From the NCBI GenBank assembly GCA_029052265.1, contig JAIDJJ010000229.1, positions 1-5,404 on the forward strand: DNA of 5,404 nucleotides, written 5' to 3'. The position numbers were made by a program, and so were the translations under genes. The notes under the pieces were generated by a model that made no database searches, was not told the DNA's origin, and was given only the letters and a program-made list of their open reading frames with translations. The DNA comes from Muribaculaceae bacterium (lineage in GTDB: Bacteria; Bacteroidota; Bacteroidia; Bacteroidales; Muribaculaceae). Positions 1 through 5,404 of this stretch are shown one piece after another (position 1 is the stretch's first letter; each line of letters starts with the position of its first letter).

Positions 1-112
1 AACTTATGTCCTTCTGTCCTTTTGTTTATCTAAACTTATGTCCTTCTGTCCTTTTGTTTATCTAAACTTATGTCCTTCTGTCCTTTTGTTTATCTAAACT
101 TATGTCCTTTTG
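1..112. repeat. 32-bp tandem repeat array, 3 full units plus a shortened fourth
   Basis: Units at 1-32, 33-64 and 65-96 are identical. Each can be read as four octamers: AACTTATG, TCCTTCTG, TCCTTTTG, TTTATCTA. The second and third octamers differ by one base, so the unit appears to contain an older 8-bp duplication. The last copy (97-112) is AACTTATG followed directly by TCCTTTTG, as if the middle octamer were cleanly missing; a C-to-T change plus truncation would also explain it. There is no spacer between units, so this is not a CRISPR array. The unit length is not a multiple of three and no gene fits here. On the minus strand, downstream of trpB2, the array reads as purine-rich AAGGACAGAAGGACAT blocks. 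The array may extend past the left edge. Its function is unknown. Confidence 0.95.
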
Positions 113-138
113 TCGGCTCATTGCAGCCCAAGCGGAAT

Positions 139-1503
139 TTACTTGATGATCTTGTCAAGTTTATCTGTATTAGCCTTGATCTCCGCTTCCGGAATCTGGT
201 AGTCGGAAAGGTCTCCGGTGTGATACTGGTCATATGCCGCCATGTCGATAAGTCCATGACCAGACAGGTTGAACAGGATCACCGGTGCCGTTCCCTCTTC
301 ATTAGCCCTCTTAGCCTCACGGATAGCGGTGGCAATCGCATGGCTGCTTTCCGGAGCCGGAATGATACCCTCGCTGCGTGCGAAAAGATGTGCCGCGGCG
401 AATGTTTCTGTCTGCGGTATGTCGACAGCCTCGATCAAACCCTGTGAACGCAACTGGCTGACCACAGCACCCGCACCATGATAACGCAGACCTCCGGCAT
501 GAATGTTGGCAGGAGCGAAATCATGACCCAAAGTGTACATCGGGATAAGAGGTGTGTAACCTGCTTCATCTCCGAAGTCATACTGAAGCACACCACGTGT
601 CAGTTTCGGACATGACTGCGGTTCCGCCGCGATAAAACGGGTTTTACGTTCTCCCGAAAAATTATGACGGATAAAGGGGAATGTGATACCGGAGAAGTTG
701 CTGCCGCCGCCAAAACATCCGATCACAATATCGGGATATTCCTCAGCCATCTCCATCTGGCGTTCCGCTTCAAGTCCGATGACAGTCTGATGAAGAGCTA
801 CATGGTTAAGCACAGAACCAAGGGTATATTTGCAGTTCGGAGTACTCATGGCAAGCTCCACCGCCTCAGAAATTGCCGTACCGAGAGAACCCTGATAATT
901 GGGGTGTTCGGTGATTATTTTTCTACCTGCCTTCGTCGACATACTTGGGGAAGCGATAACCTCAGCCCCGTAAGTTTCCATGATCGACCTACGGTACGGC
1001 TTCTGATGATAGCTGACCTTTACCATATAGACAGCAAGCTCAAGACCGAAATGTTTTGCGGCAAGAGAAAGAGCGGCACCCCACTGTCCGGCTCCTGTCT
1101 CGGTGGTGATGTTGGTCACTCCCTGCTTTTTGGCATAATATGCCTGAGGTATAGCCGAATTAAGTTTATGAGACCCTACCGGGCTGACACTCTCATTCTT
1201 GAAATAAATGTGCGCCTTGGTATCGAGAGCCTTTTCAAGTCCGTAAGCACGTACAAGCGGTGTCGGACGCCAGATGCGATACATGTCTCTCACCTCTTCA
1301 GGAATTTCAATCCATTTGTCTGTATCGTTAAATTCCTGACGTGCCACTTCTTCCGAAAACAGAGGATAAAGATCTTCCGCTTTCAGCGGTTCTTTAGTTG
1401 CTGGATTAAGAAGGGGACGAGGTTTGACAGGCATTTCTGCCAACACGTTATACCATGCGGTCGGTATATCTTTTTCTTGAAGTAAAAATTTCTTCGATTC
1501 CAT
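139..1503 (-). CDS. trpB: Tryptophan synthase beta chain, TrpB2-type (stand-alone TrpB-like protein)
   Basis: This is a 454-residue, cytoplasmic, PLP-dependent fold-type II enzyme. The family joins indole to an activated serine to give tryptophan. The PLP-binding lysine is K113 in the GSHKLNSA motif. The catalytic glutamate is E135 in ETGAGQWG. The PLP phosphate loop is GGGSNF at 265-270, and LSGHG at 413-417 is the C-terminal motif that in classical TrpB reads LSGRG. The length (classical TrpB is about 400), the long N-terminal segment before the core, GSHK instead of GAHK, and QKPYRR at 167-172 all point to the TrpB2 subfamily. TrpB2 proteins are usually encoded outside the trp operon and do not form the standard complex with TrpA; some prefer O-phosphoserine to serine. 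That fits here, since no trpA or other trp gene adjoins it. The likely role is indole salvage or a back-up tryptophan synthase (inference). The start is chosen because MESKKFLLQEKDIPTAWYN resembles the usual TrpB2 N-terminus and a promoter-like element lies just upstream. There is no Shine-Dalgarno. All key residues are intact. Confidence 0.95.
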   Translation of the reverse strand: MESKKFLLQEKDIPTAWYNVLAEMPVKPRPLLNPATKEPLKAEDLYPLFSEEVARQEFNDTDKWIEIPEEVRDMYRIWRPTPLVRAYGLEKALDTKAHIYFKNESVSPVGSHKLNSAIPQAYYAKKQGVTNITTETGAGQWGAALSLAAKHFGLELAVYMVKVSYHQKPYRRSIMETYGAEVIASPSMSTKAGRKIITEHPNYQGSLGTAISEAVELAMSTPNCKYTLGSVLNHVALHQTVIGLEAERQMEMAEEYPDIVIGCFGGGSNFSGITFPFIRHNFSGERKTRFIAAEPQSCPKLTRGVLQYDFGDEAGYTPLIPMYTLGHDFAPANIHAGGLRYHGAGAVVSQLRSQGLIEAVDIPQTETFAAAHLFARSEGIIPAPESSHAIATAIREAKRANEEGTAPVILFNLSGHGLIDMAAYDQYHTGDLSDYQIPEAEIKANTDKLDKIIK

Positions 1504-1534
1504 GTATTTTTATAAATAAAGTCCTATCTCTATG

Positions 1535-1567
1535 CAAAATTATACAAAATCTCTTAAACTTCATCAA
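1535..1567 (-). promoter_or_regulatory. Probable trpB2 promoter (Bacteroidales type)
   Basis: On the minus strand TAATTTTG (1542 down to 1535) matches the Bacteroidales -7 consensus TAnnTTTG exactly. A TTG (1567-1565) lies 22 bp upstream. It is a partial match to the -33 TTTG element, and the spacing is slightly longer than the usual 19-21. Transcription would begin near 1528, giving a short AT-rich leader of about 25 nt before the ATG at 1503. That leader has no Shine-Dalgarno and no room for a T-box or attenuator. The -7 match is what the sequence shows; activity is inferred. Confidence 0.6.
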
Positions 1568-1737
1568 TTTCAATGAAAAATATTCTCTTTCCACATGCTA
1601 TTCATGGCACGGTAAACTTCCATGACATCCCCGTTAAGCATTAAACATTTATATTAACAATAGTTAAACCCAAATATTTGTTATAATTACAAACAAGACA
1701 TAAAGAAAGAATACATGCAAGAATTGAATTGATTAAT
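1568..1737. other. AT-rich intergenic spacer between trpB2 promoter and GH3 terminator
   Basis: I see no convincing gene in this stretch. It contains a perfect 6-bp inverted repeat TCATGG-N12-CCATGA (1602-1625) and a smaller one, TTAAC-AATA-GTTAA (1654-1667). Either could be a protein-binding site, but neither is close enough to the trpB2 promoter for an obvious operator role. A 23-codon open frame on the minus strand (1641-1570) has no supporting signal. Confidence 0.5.
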
Positions 1738-1783
1738 AAAAAAAGAAGCCGCTTCCCCGATGCGATATCGTGAAAGCGGCTCC
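1738..1783 (-). terminator. Intrinsic terminator of the GH3 gene
   Basis: On the minus strand, 15 bp after the GH3 stop codon, AGCCGCTT pairs perfectly with AAGCGGCT (arms 1781-1774 and 1754-1747). A T7 tract (complement of 1738-1744) follows three bases after the stem. Within the loop a second short stem can form (CGAT at 1758-1761 with ATCG at 1767-1770), and the loop also contains the palindrome CGATATCG. The plus-strand reading has no T-tract after its stem, so the signal is directional. It separates GH3 transcription from trpB2. Confidence 0.9.
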
Positions 1784-1797
1784 GTTATATAGACTGT

Positions 1798-4644
1798 TTA
1801 TTTGATCATCTTATACTTGGTTACAAACCTTACGTCATCATAATCCGCGGCATCCACCTTGAAAGCAATATTCTTCTTCTCTTGGGGTGCAAGTTCAAGA
1901 TGGCGGCAATCCATTTTTTTGCCACCCACGAACATGGTCAATGTCTGTACATCCGTGAGATTACCGTCGTTTCGTACTTCTACAGTCACTGTCTTGCCGC
2001 CATCCGAAATATGTTCCGCCACTCCCGCTATCCTTGCATTGAAATCCGCACCAAATGAATATGGATAATTTATCATGGCGCTGACCCCGTCAGAGGGATC
2101 TTTAAATCCCAGACTGTCTTTTATTCCGTCTTTGGCATCGTATGCCGGGCTACATCCTCCCGCCATAATCTTGAAATCGCCGCTTTCCACCACACGGTCC
2201 ATCCGGTCGTCAAGAAGCGAAAGTTCATAAGGGGTCAATTCAAAAGACACAGTCTGTGTTTCGCCGGGCAGCAGATGAATCCGGTCAAAATCTTTCAATT
2301 CCGTCACCCGGGTTTTGACTGAAGCATACATATCCGTCACATATAACTGCACAACCTCATCACCTGCCATCTTCCCGGTATTGGTCACATCCACCCGCAC
2401 CTTTACATTCCCGTTTGGCAGGATATCCGTCTTTAGATCAGAATAGCGGAATGTAGTGTAGCTTTTGCCATACCCAAACCGGTAAAGCGGATAGAACTCA
2501 AGATCGGAATATTCATACCTGCGTCCTGAAGTCTTGAAATTATAATAGCAAGGCACCTGTCCGACGTGTCTCGGAAAAGTCATTGGCAGCCTGCCCGCCG
2601 GATTATAATCCCCGAACAGCACATCTGCCGTGGCTCTTCCCCCTTCCTGACCCGGGAGCCAGTTCACAAGCACACCATTACAGTTTTCCGAGGCATAACT
2701 GATATTATACGGTCTGCCCGATTGCAACACAAGTATCACGGGAGTCCCTGTTGCGCATACTGCCTCAAGAAGCTTCTGCTGGTCTCCTTGCAGATCAAGA
2801 GTGGCGAGATCATGGTTTTCTCCCGAAGTTTTCTTTGAATGCTCATCTGAAAGACTGTTCGAGCAGTCGCCCAACACCAACACTGCAACATCCGCATTTT
2901 TCGCTGCTTTCACAGCCTTGGATATGTCTGTATTGTCTTTATAAAAGAAATCACATCCCTTTTCATATATCACTTTTGTATTAGCCCCTACTGCCTCTTT
3001 TATCCCCGTAAGAACAGATTTCAATTGACCTTCAAGCGGTTTTCCGGTATAATCCCCGGGTTGCAGGTCATCTGCGCCGGGACCTATCACTGCAATTGTC
3101 TTCAGATTCTTGGAAAGAGGAAGAATATTGTCTTTATTCTCCAGCAACACGATGCTCTCCCTTGCTGTACGGCGCGCAAGTTCGACATGCCCCGGACTTT
3201 GCCAGCCCGGATATACTTTATCCCAGTCAAGGCTCTTGCAAGGATTGTCCTCAAACAGTCCGGCGCGAAACATTGTTCGCAACATTGTCGCACATGTATA
3301 ATCAATATCCTTCATGTCGATTTCCCCTTTCTCAACAGCCAAAATCACAGCCTTGTCGTTGTACGTATCGCCGCAATTAGTGGCGATTCCCGCCTTCAAC
3401 GCCTGACGGGCTGCTTCTATCTTATCCTGCGCCGTGTAATGTTTGCGTGAAGTAAGATTACCGATAGCGCCACAGTCACTGACAATAAAGCCGTCGAATC
3501 CCCATTCATCGCGAAGGATGTCTTTCAACAACTCTATGCTTTTTGCCACAGGCACCCCAAGATAGTCAGAATAAGCCATCATCACAGACTGAGGATCGTG
3601 GTTCTTGACTACATTTCGGAACGGCACTAAAAGGACCTCCCTAAATTCACGCTCTGAAAGACCTATGTCGTGTGAATCCCTGCCTCCTAATGGAGAGCCG
3701 TGACCTCCGAAATGCTTTGGCGTGGTGATCAACCCTTTATCCTGGTATCCTTTCACCCATGCGCCCCCTATTTTTGAAACAAGCACCGGATCTTCCCCGT
3801 AGGTCTCCTCGCAACGCCCCCAGCGGGCATCCTGCGCTACATCAAGCACTGGCGACCACGCCTGAACCGCGTCGGCACTTTTCGTCTCTTCTCCTATGGC
3901 GCCTGCAAGCTCCTCAATAAGTTTCTTATTCCATGTCGCACCCTGGGCTATGGACTGGGGAAAGATCGTCGCACCGCTTCCGTATGAAAACCCATGCACC
4001 GCCTCCACCTTTTTTATGTCAGGGATACCTAAATGTGGAATGCCGGGAATACCCCACCCTTCGCGAAGCAACTCCATTTTATCGGCAGGAGTCATCGCTG
4101 CAAGAAGTAAAGAAACGCGCTCTTCCACCGGCAGGGAAGCATCCATCCATCTTCCCTTGATCCCATTTCCTGTAACGGTCGGGACCTGCGCTATTGAAAT
4201 GCCGATCTCACATAAAGACATAGGTTTCTTTAATCCTCCGTTTTTCCATGCAAACCTCACATGGGCACCGTATTTGGGAGACAACGTCAAAACAGATTTT
4301 TTTCCCTTTTTTTTTATCTCATAAGCTACCGGCACACCTACATTCATGGGATCATAGGTGACATAAATTTCAAGGAAGTCGGAAAGGTTTGCAGGAATCC
4401 CCTCCCCTTCCAACATTATGCTCTCCACATCTCCGGGAGTCGACAGATTCACCATCATCCATGGATTGGATGCGATATCTTTTGTATTTATGGTCCATAC
4501 AGTCTTTGCATTGTTGTCAAACAAATTTGCAACCGTGCTTTCATTTACAGAAGACGACACCGAAGCGATTCCGGCTCTCTCCTGCGATTGCATCCATAAG
4601 GCACCCGCCGCAAGACACAAAGTGAATAATACGTTTCTTTTCAT
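1798..4644 (-). CDS. Secreted GH3 exo-beta-glycosidase with N-terminal discoidin-like domain
   Basis: This 948-residue protein probably acts in the periplasm or at the cell surface, releasing terminal sugars from beta-linked oligosaccharides. Residues 1 to about 21 form a Sec signal peptide (MKRN, then a hydrophobic core). No lipobox is seen. Residues about 24-152 look like an F5/8-type C (discoidin) carbohydrate-binding module. The GH3 barrel spans about 165-465, with EAVHG (214-218), YGEDP (282-286), KHFGGHG (310-316) and the nucleophile D390 in VSDCGA. The GH3 C-terminal domain spans about 495-690, with ESIVLLEN and the likely acid/base E609 in SGENHD. A fibronectin III-like domain covers about 747-831. 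An extra Ig-like domain lies at about 869-930, so the protein is longer than the usual 750-870. EAxHG and SDCGA resemble the beta-xylosidase-like branch more than BglX (SDWGA), but the substrate cannot be fixed; beta-glucosidase is the safe generic name. The start is followed at once by the signal peptide, and there is no Shine-Dalgarno. No SusC/SusD neighbours are visible. Confidence 0.93.
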   Translation of the reverse strand: MKRNVLFTLCLAAGALWMQSQERAGIASVSSSVNESTVANLFDNNAKTVWTINTKDIASNPWMMVNLSTPGDVESIMLEGEGIPANLSDFLEIYVTYDPMNVGVPVAYEIKKKGKKSVLTLSPKYGAHVRFAWKNGGLKKPMSLCEIGISIAQVPTVTGNGIKGRWMDASLPVEERVSLLLAAMTPADKMELLREGWGIPGIPHLGIPDIKKVEAVHGFSYGSGATIFPQSIAQGATWNKKLIEELAGAIGEETKSADAVQAWSPVLDVAQDARWGRCEETYGEDPVLVSKIGGAWVKGYQDKGLITTPKHFGGHGSPLGGRDSHDIGLSEREFREVLLVPFRNVVKNHDPQSVMMAYSDYLGVPVAKSIELLKDILRDEWGFDGFIVSDCGAIGNLTSRKHYTAQDKIEAARQALKAGIATNCGDTYNDKAVILAVEKGEIDMKDIDYTCATMLRTMFRAGLFEDNPCKSLDWDKVYPGWQSPGHVELARRTARESIVLLENKDNILPLSKNLKTIAVIGPGADDLQPGDYTGKPLEGQLKSVLTGIKEAVGANTKVIYEKGCDFFYKDNTDISKAVKAAKNADVAVLVLGDCSNSLSDEHSKKTSGENHDLATLDLQGDQQKLLEAVCATGTPVILVLQSGRPYNISYASENCNGVLVNWLPGQEGGRATADVLFGDYNPAGRLPMTFPRHVGQVPCYYNFKTSGRRYEYSDLEFYPLYRFGYGKSYTTFRYSDLKTDILPNGNVKVRVDVTNTGKMAGDEVVQLYVTDMYASVKTRVTELKDFDRIHLLPGETQTVSFELTPYELSLLDDRMDRVVESGDFKIMAGGCSPAYDAKDGIKDSLGFKDPSDGVSAMINYPYSFGADFNARIAGVAEHISDGGKTVTVEVRNDGNLTDVQTLTMFVGGKKMDCRHLELAPQEKKNIAFKVDAADYDDVRFVTKYKMIK
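4297..4315 (-). repeat. A9-GGG-A7 homopolymer tract inside the GH3 coding region
   Basis: On the coding strand the codons for residues 111-116 (KKKGKK) are written as a run of nine A, then GGG, then seven A. This is the longest homopolymer in the coding sequence, at the discoidin-like domain about 12% into the protein. Losing one A would bring an in-frame TGA within about three codons of the tract. The frame as assembled is intact and full length. Confidence 0.9.
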
Positions 4645-4686
4645 TTATATTGCTATTAGATTAATTACTTCGGTTAATTTTTGTTG

Positions 4687-4694
4687 CAAATTAA
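4687..4694 (-). promoter_or_regulatory. Candidate -7 element of the GH3 gene
   Basis: On the minus strand TTAATTTG matches TAnnTTTG at all but one defined base (T for A at position 2). It lies 42 bp before the GH3 start codon, which predicts a leader of about 35 nt. No TTTG lies at the proper -33 distance; that region is occupied by three tandem repeats (4703-4733). This would fit a promoter that depends on an activator (inference). The element overlaps an inverted repeat (4674-4694). Confidence 0.35.
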
Positions 4695-4702
4695 GTTGCC
4701 CT

Positions 4703-4733
4703 CACTTAAAATCACTTTTTAATCACGCTTAAT
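4703..4733 (-). repeat. Three tandem 10-11 bp direct repeats upstream of the GH3 promoter
   Basis: On the minus strand, in order, the copies are ATTAAGCGTG (4733-4724), ATTAAAAAGTG (4723-4713) and ATTTTAAGTG (4712-4703). They lie head to tail at one helical turn each and end 8 bp before the candidate -7 element. Shared features are ATT at the start and GTG at the end. The position and spacing suggest a binding site for an activator of the GH3 gene. No regulator is encoded in the window, so the protein is unknown. Confidence 0.5.
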
Positions 4734-4800
4734 TTTCGGTTAATTTACAATTTAATTCCAAATTAACTCTTAAATCCCCGTTTATGTCGGCAAAAATCAC

Positions 4801-4808
4801 TAATTTCG
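4801..4808 (+). promoter_or_regulatory. Candidate -7 element of purC
   Basis: TAATTTCG matches the Bacteroidales -7 consensus TAnnTTTG except for C in place of the third T of the TTTG part. It sits 29 bp before the purC ATG, predicting a leader of about 20-25 nt. No clear -33 TTTG is seen at the right spacing. I see no purine riboswitch in the short leader, and no Shine-Dalgarno precedes the start codon. Confidence 0.4.
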
Positions 4809-4837
4809 CAAAAAATTTCTAAACATATTCATCAGCT

Positions 4838-5404
4838 ATGGCAACTACATTGGTAAAGACCGATTTTGAATTTCCAGGTCAGACCGCCGTTTATCATGGT
4901 AAAGTCCGCGACGTTTATACTATCAACAACGATGTTATGGTGATGGTCGCCACTGACCGTATCTCCGCATTCGACGTTATCCTTCCGGAAGGCATTCCAT
5001 ACAAGGGACAGGTGTTGAACCAGATTGCAGCATACTTCCTCGACGCTTCTGCCGAAATCGTTCCCAACTGGAAACTTGCTGTTCCAGATCCGATGGTGAC
5101 CGTCGGTCTGAAAGCGGAATCATTCCCAGTGGAAATGATTATACGCGGCTACCTCACCGGCAGCGCATGGCGTGAATATAAAAACGGATGCCGTGAGCTT
5201 TGCGGGGTGAAACTTCCCGACGGAATGCGCGAGAACGAACGCTTCCCGGAGCCAATCATCACTCCCACCACCAAGGCAGCCGAGGGTCACGACGAAAACA
5301 TCTCCCGCGAAGAGATCATCGCCCAGGGTCTCGTAAGCGAAGAGAATTACAAGGTAATGGAAGAATACACCCGCAAACTTTTTGCTCTCGGCACAAAGAT
5401 GGCA
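4838..5404 (+). CDS. purC: Phosphoribosylaminoimidazole-succinocarboxamide synthase (SAICAR synthetase), 5' part
   Basis: The first 189 codons are present and open to the right edge, so the gene is cut by the window. The cytoplasmic enzyme joins CAIR and aspartate with ATP to make SAICAR in de novo purine synthesis. Recognisable signatures are GKVRDVY (21-27) in the N-terminal nucleotide-binding part, ATDRISAFD (38-46), EMIIRGYLTGSAWREY (99-114) and the stretch from FPEPIITPTTKA (136-147) to GHDENIS (150-156). The insertions around these motifs match the longer form of about 310 residues found in Bacteroidota and eukaryotes, rather than the roughly 240-residue E. coli type. About 120 residues should lie beyond the edge. 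The start at MATTLVKTDF is supported by family alignment from memory and by a promoter-like element 29 bp upstream. The gene diverges from the GH3 gene and there is no functional link between them. Confidence 0.96.
   Translation, partial: MATTLVKTDFEFPGQTAVYHGKVRDVYTINNDVMVMVATDRISAFDVILPEGIPYKGQVLNQIAAYFLDASAEIVPNWKLAVPDPMVTVGLKAESFPVEMIIRGYLTGSAWREYKNGCRELCGVKLPDGMRENERFPEPIITPTTKAAEGHDENISREEIIAQGLVSEENYKVMEEYTRKLFALGTKMA

Larger units (their letters stand above)
4661..4767. repeat. Cluster of TTAATT/AATTAA motifs with two inverted repeats
   Basis: Seven copies of the hexamer TTAATT or its complement begin at 4661, 4674, 4689, 4729, 4740, 4752 and 4761. Two larger symmetrical elements are built from them: TTAATTT-N7-AAATTAA (4674-4694) and GTTAATTT-N13-AAATTAAC (4739-4767). 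The 12-mer TTCGGTTAATTT also occurs twice in direct orientation (4669-4680 and 4735-4746), starting 66 bp apart. The cluster sits in the divergent GH3/purC control region. The left inverted repeat overlaps the candidate GH3 -7 element. The repeats are observed; a regulatory role is inferred. Confidence 0.55.

Noticed and set aside
1..112. CRISPR array
   Set aside because: The 32-bp length is similar to a CRISPR repeat, but the units abut without spacers and there are no cas genes.
97..138. Terminator for trpB2
   Set aside because: Only a 4-bp GGCT/AGCC stem can form after the stop codon and no T-tract follows, so I did not call it.
70..447. 125-codon plus-strand open frame starting in the tandem repeats
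   Set aside because: It runs from the repeat array into the antisense of trpB2 and has no family resemblance. It is a shadow of the real gene on the other strand.
664..1485. 273-codon plus-strand open frame antisense to trpB2
   Set aside because: It is fully opposite a clearly conserved enzyme, and the translation looks like a random reverse-frame protein with no domain or start signal.
1504..1530. Shine-Dalgarno for trpB2
   Set aside because: An AGGA occurs about 20 nt before the ATG, too far for a ribosome binding site; leaders without a Shine-Dalgarno are normal in Bacteroidota.
3896..4324. 142-codon and other plus-strand open frames opposite the GH3 gene
   Set aside because: All lie inside the GH3 coding region on the other strand and show no recognisable protein features.
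1798..4644. GH3 gene as part of a polysaccharide utilisation locus
   Set aside because: It has its own terminator, and its neighbours are trpB2 and purC. No SusC/SusD, sensor or other glycosidase is visible in the window.
1798..4644. Lipoprotein signal in the GH3 enzyme
   Set aside because: C10 lies in the hydrophobic segment but is preceded by FTL, not a lipobox, and falls too early in the signal peptide.

Overview
This window carries three protein-coding genes on a moderately AT-rich bacterial backbone: a stand-alone TrpB2-type tryptophan synthase beta chain (minus strand, 139-1503), a large secreted family 3 glycoside hydrolase (minus strand, 1798-4644), and the 5' part of purC (plus strand, 4838 to the right edge). 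The organism is most likely a member of Bacteroidota, order Bacteroidales. No start codon has a convincing Shine-Dalgarno sequence. An octamer upstream of trpB fits the Bacteroidales -7 promoter consensus TAnnTTTG. The protein styles also fit: a long TrpB-like protein, a discoidin-GH3-FnIII exo-glycosidase, and a roughly 310-residue-type PurC. A gut lineage such as Bacteroidaceae or Muribaculaceae is plausible, but this is inference.

Layout from left to right. Positions 1-112 hold a perfect 32-bp tandem repeat (three full units and one shortened one), which may continue beyond the left edge. It ends 26 bp past the trpB2 stop codon. A 294-bp AT-rich gap (1504-1797) follows trpB2. It contains the trpB2 promoter next to the gene and, at the other end, a strong intrinsic terminator for the GH3 gene. 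The GH3 gene is therefore probably a single-gene transcript. GH3 and purC diverge from a 193-bp region (4645-4837) that is very rich in TTAATT/AATTAA motifs and contains inverted and direct repeats resembling regulatory sites.

The genes do not form an obvious pathway. TrpB2 makes tryptophan from indole and an activated serine, PurC acts in de novo purine synthesis, and the GH3 enzyme would trim oligosaccharides in the periplasm or at the cell surface. No SusC/SusD pair, regulator or transporter that would define a polysaccharide utilisation locus is present, and trpA and the other trp genes are absent. I see no undescribed multi-gene system. The most interesting material is non-coding (the 32-bp array and the repeat-rich divergent promoter), plus an A9-GGG-A7 tract near the start of the GH3 gene that could be prone to slippage.
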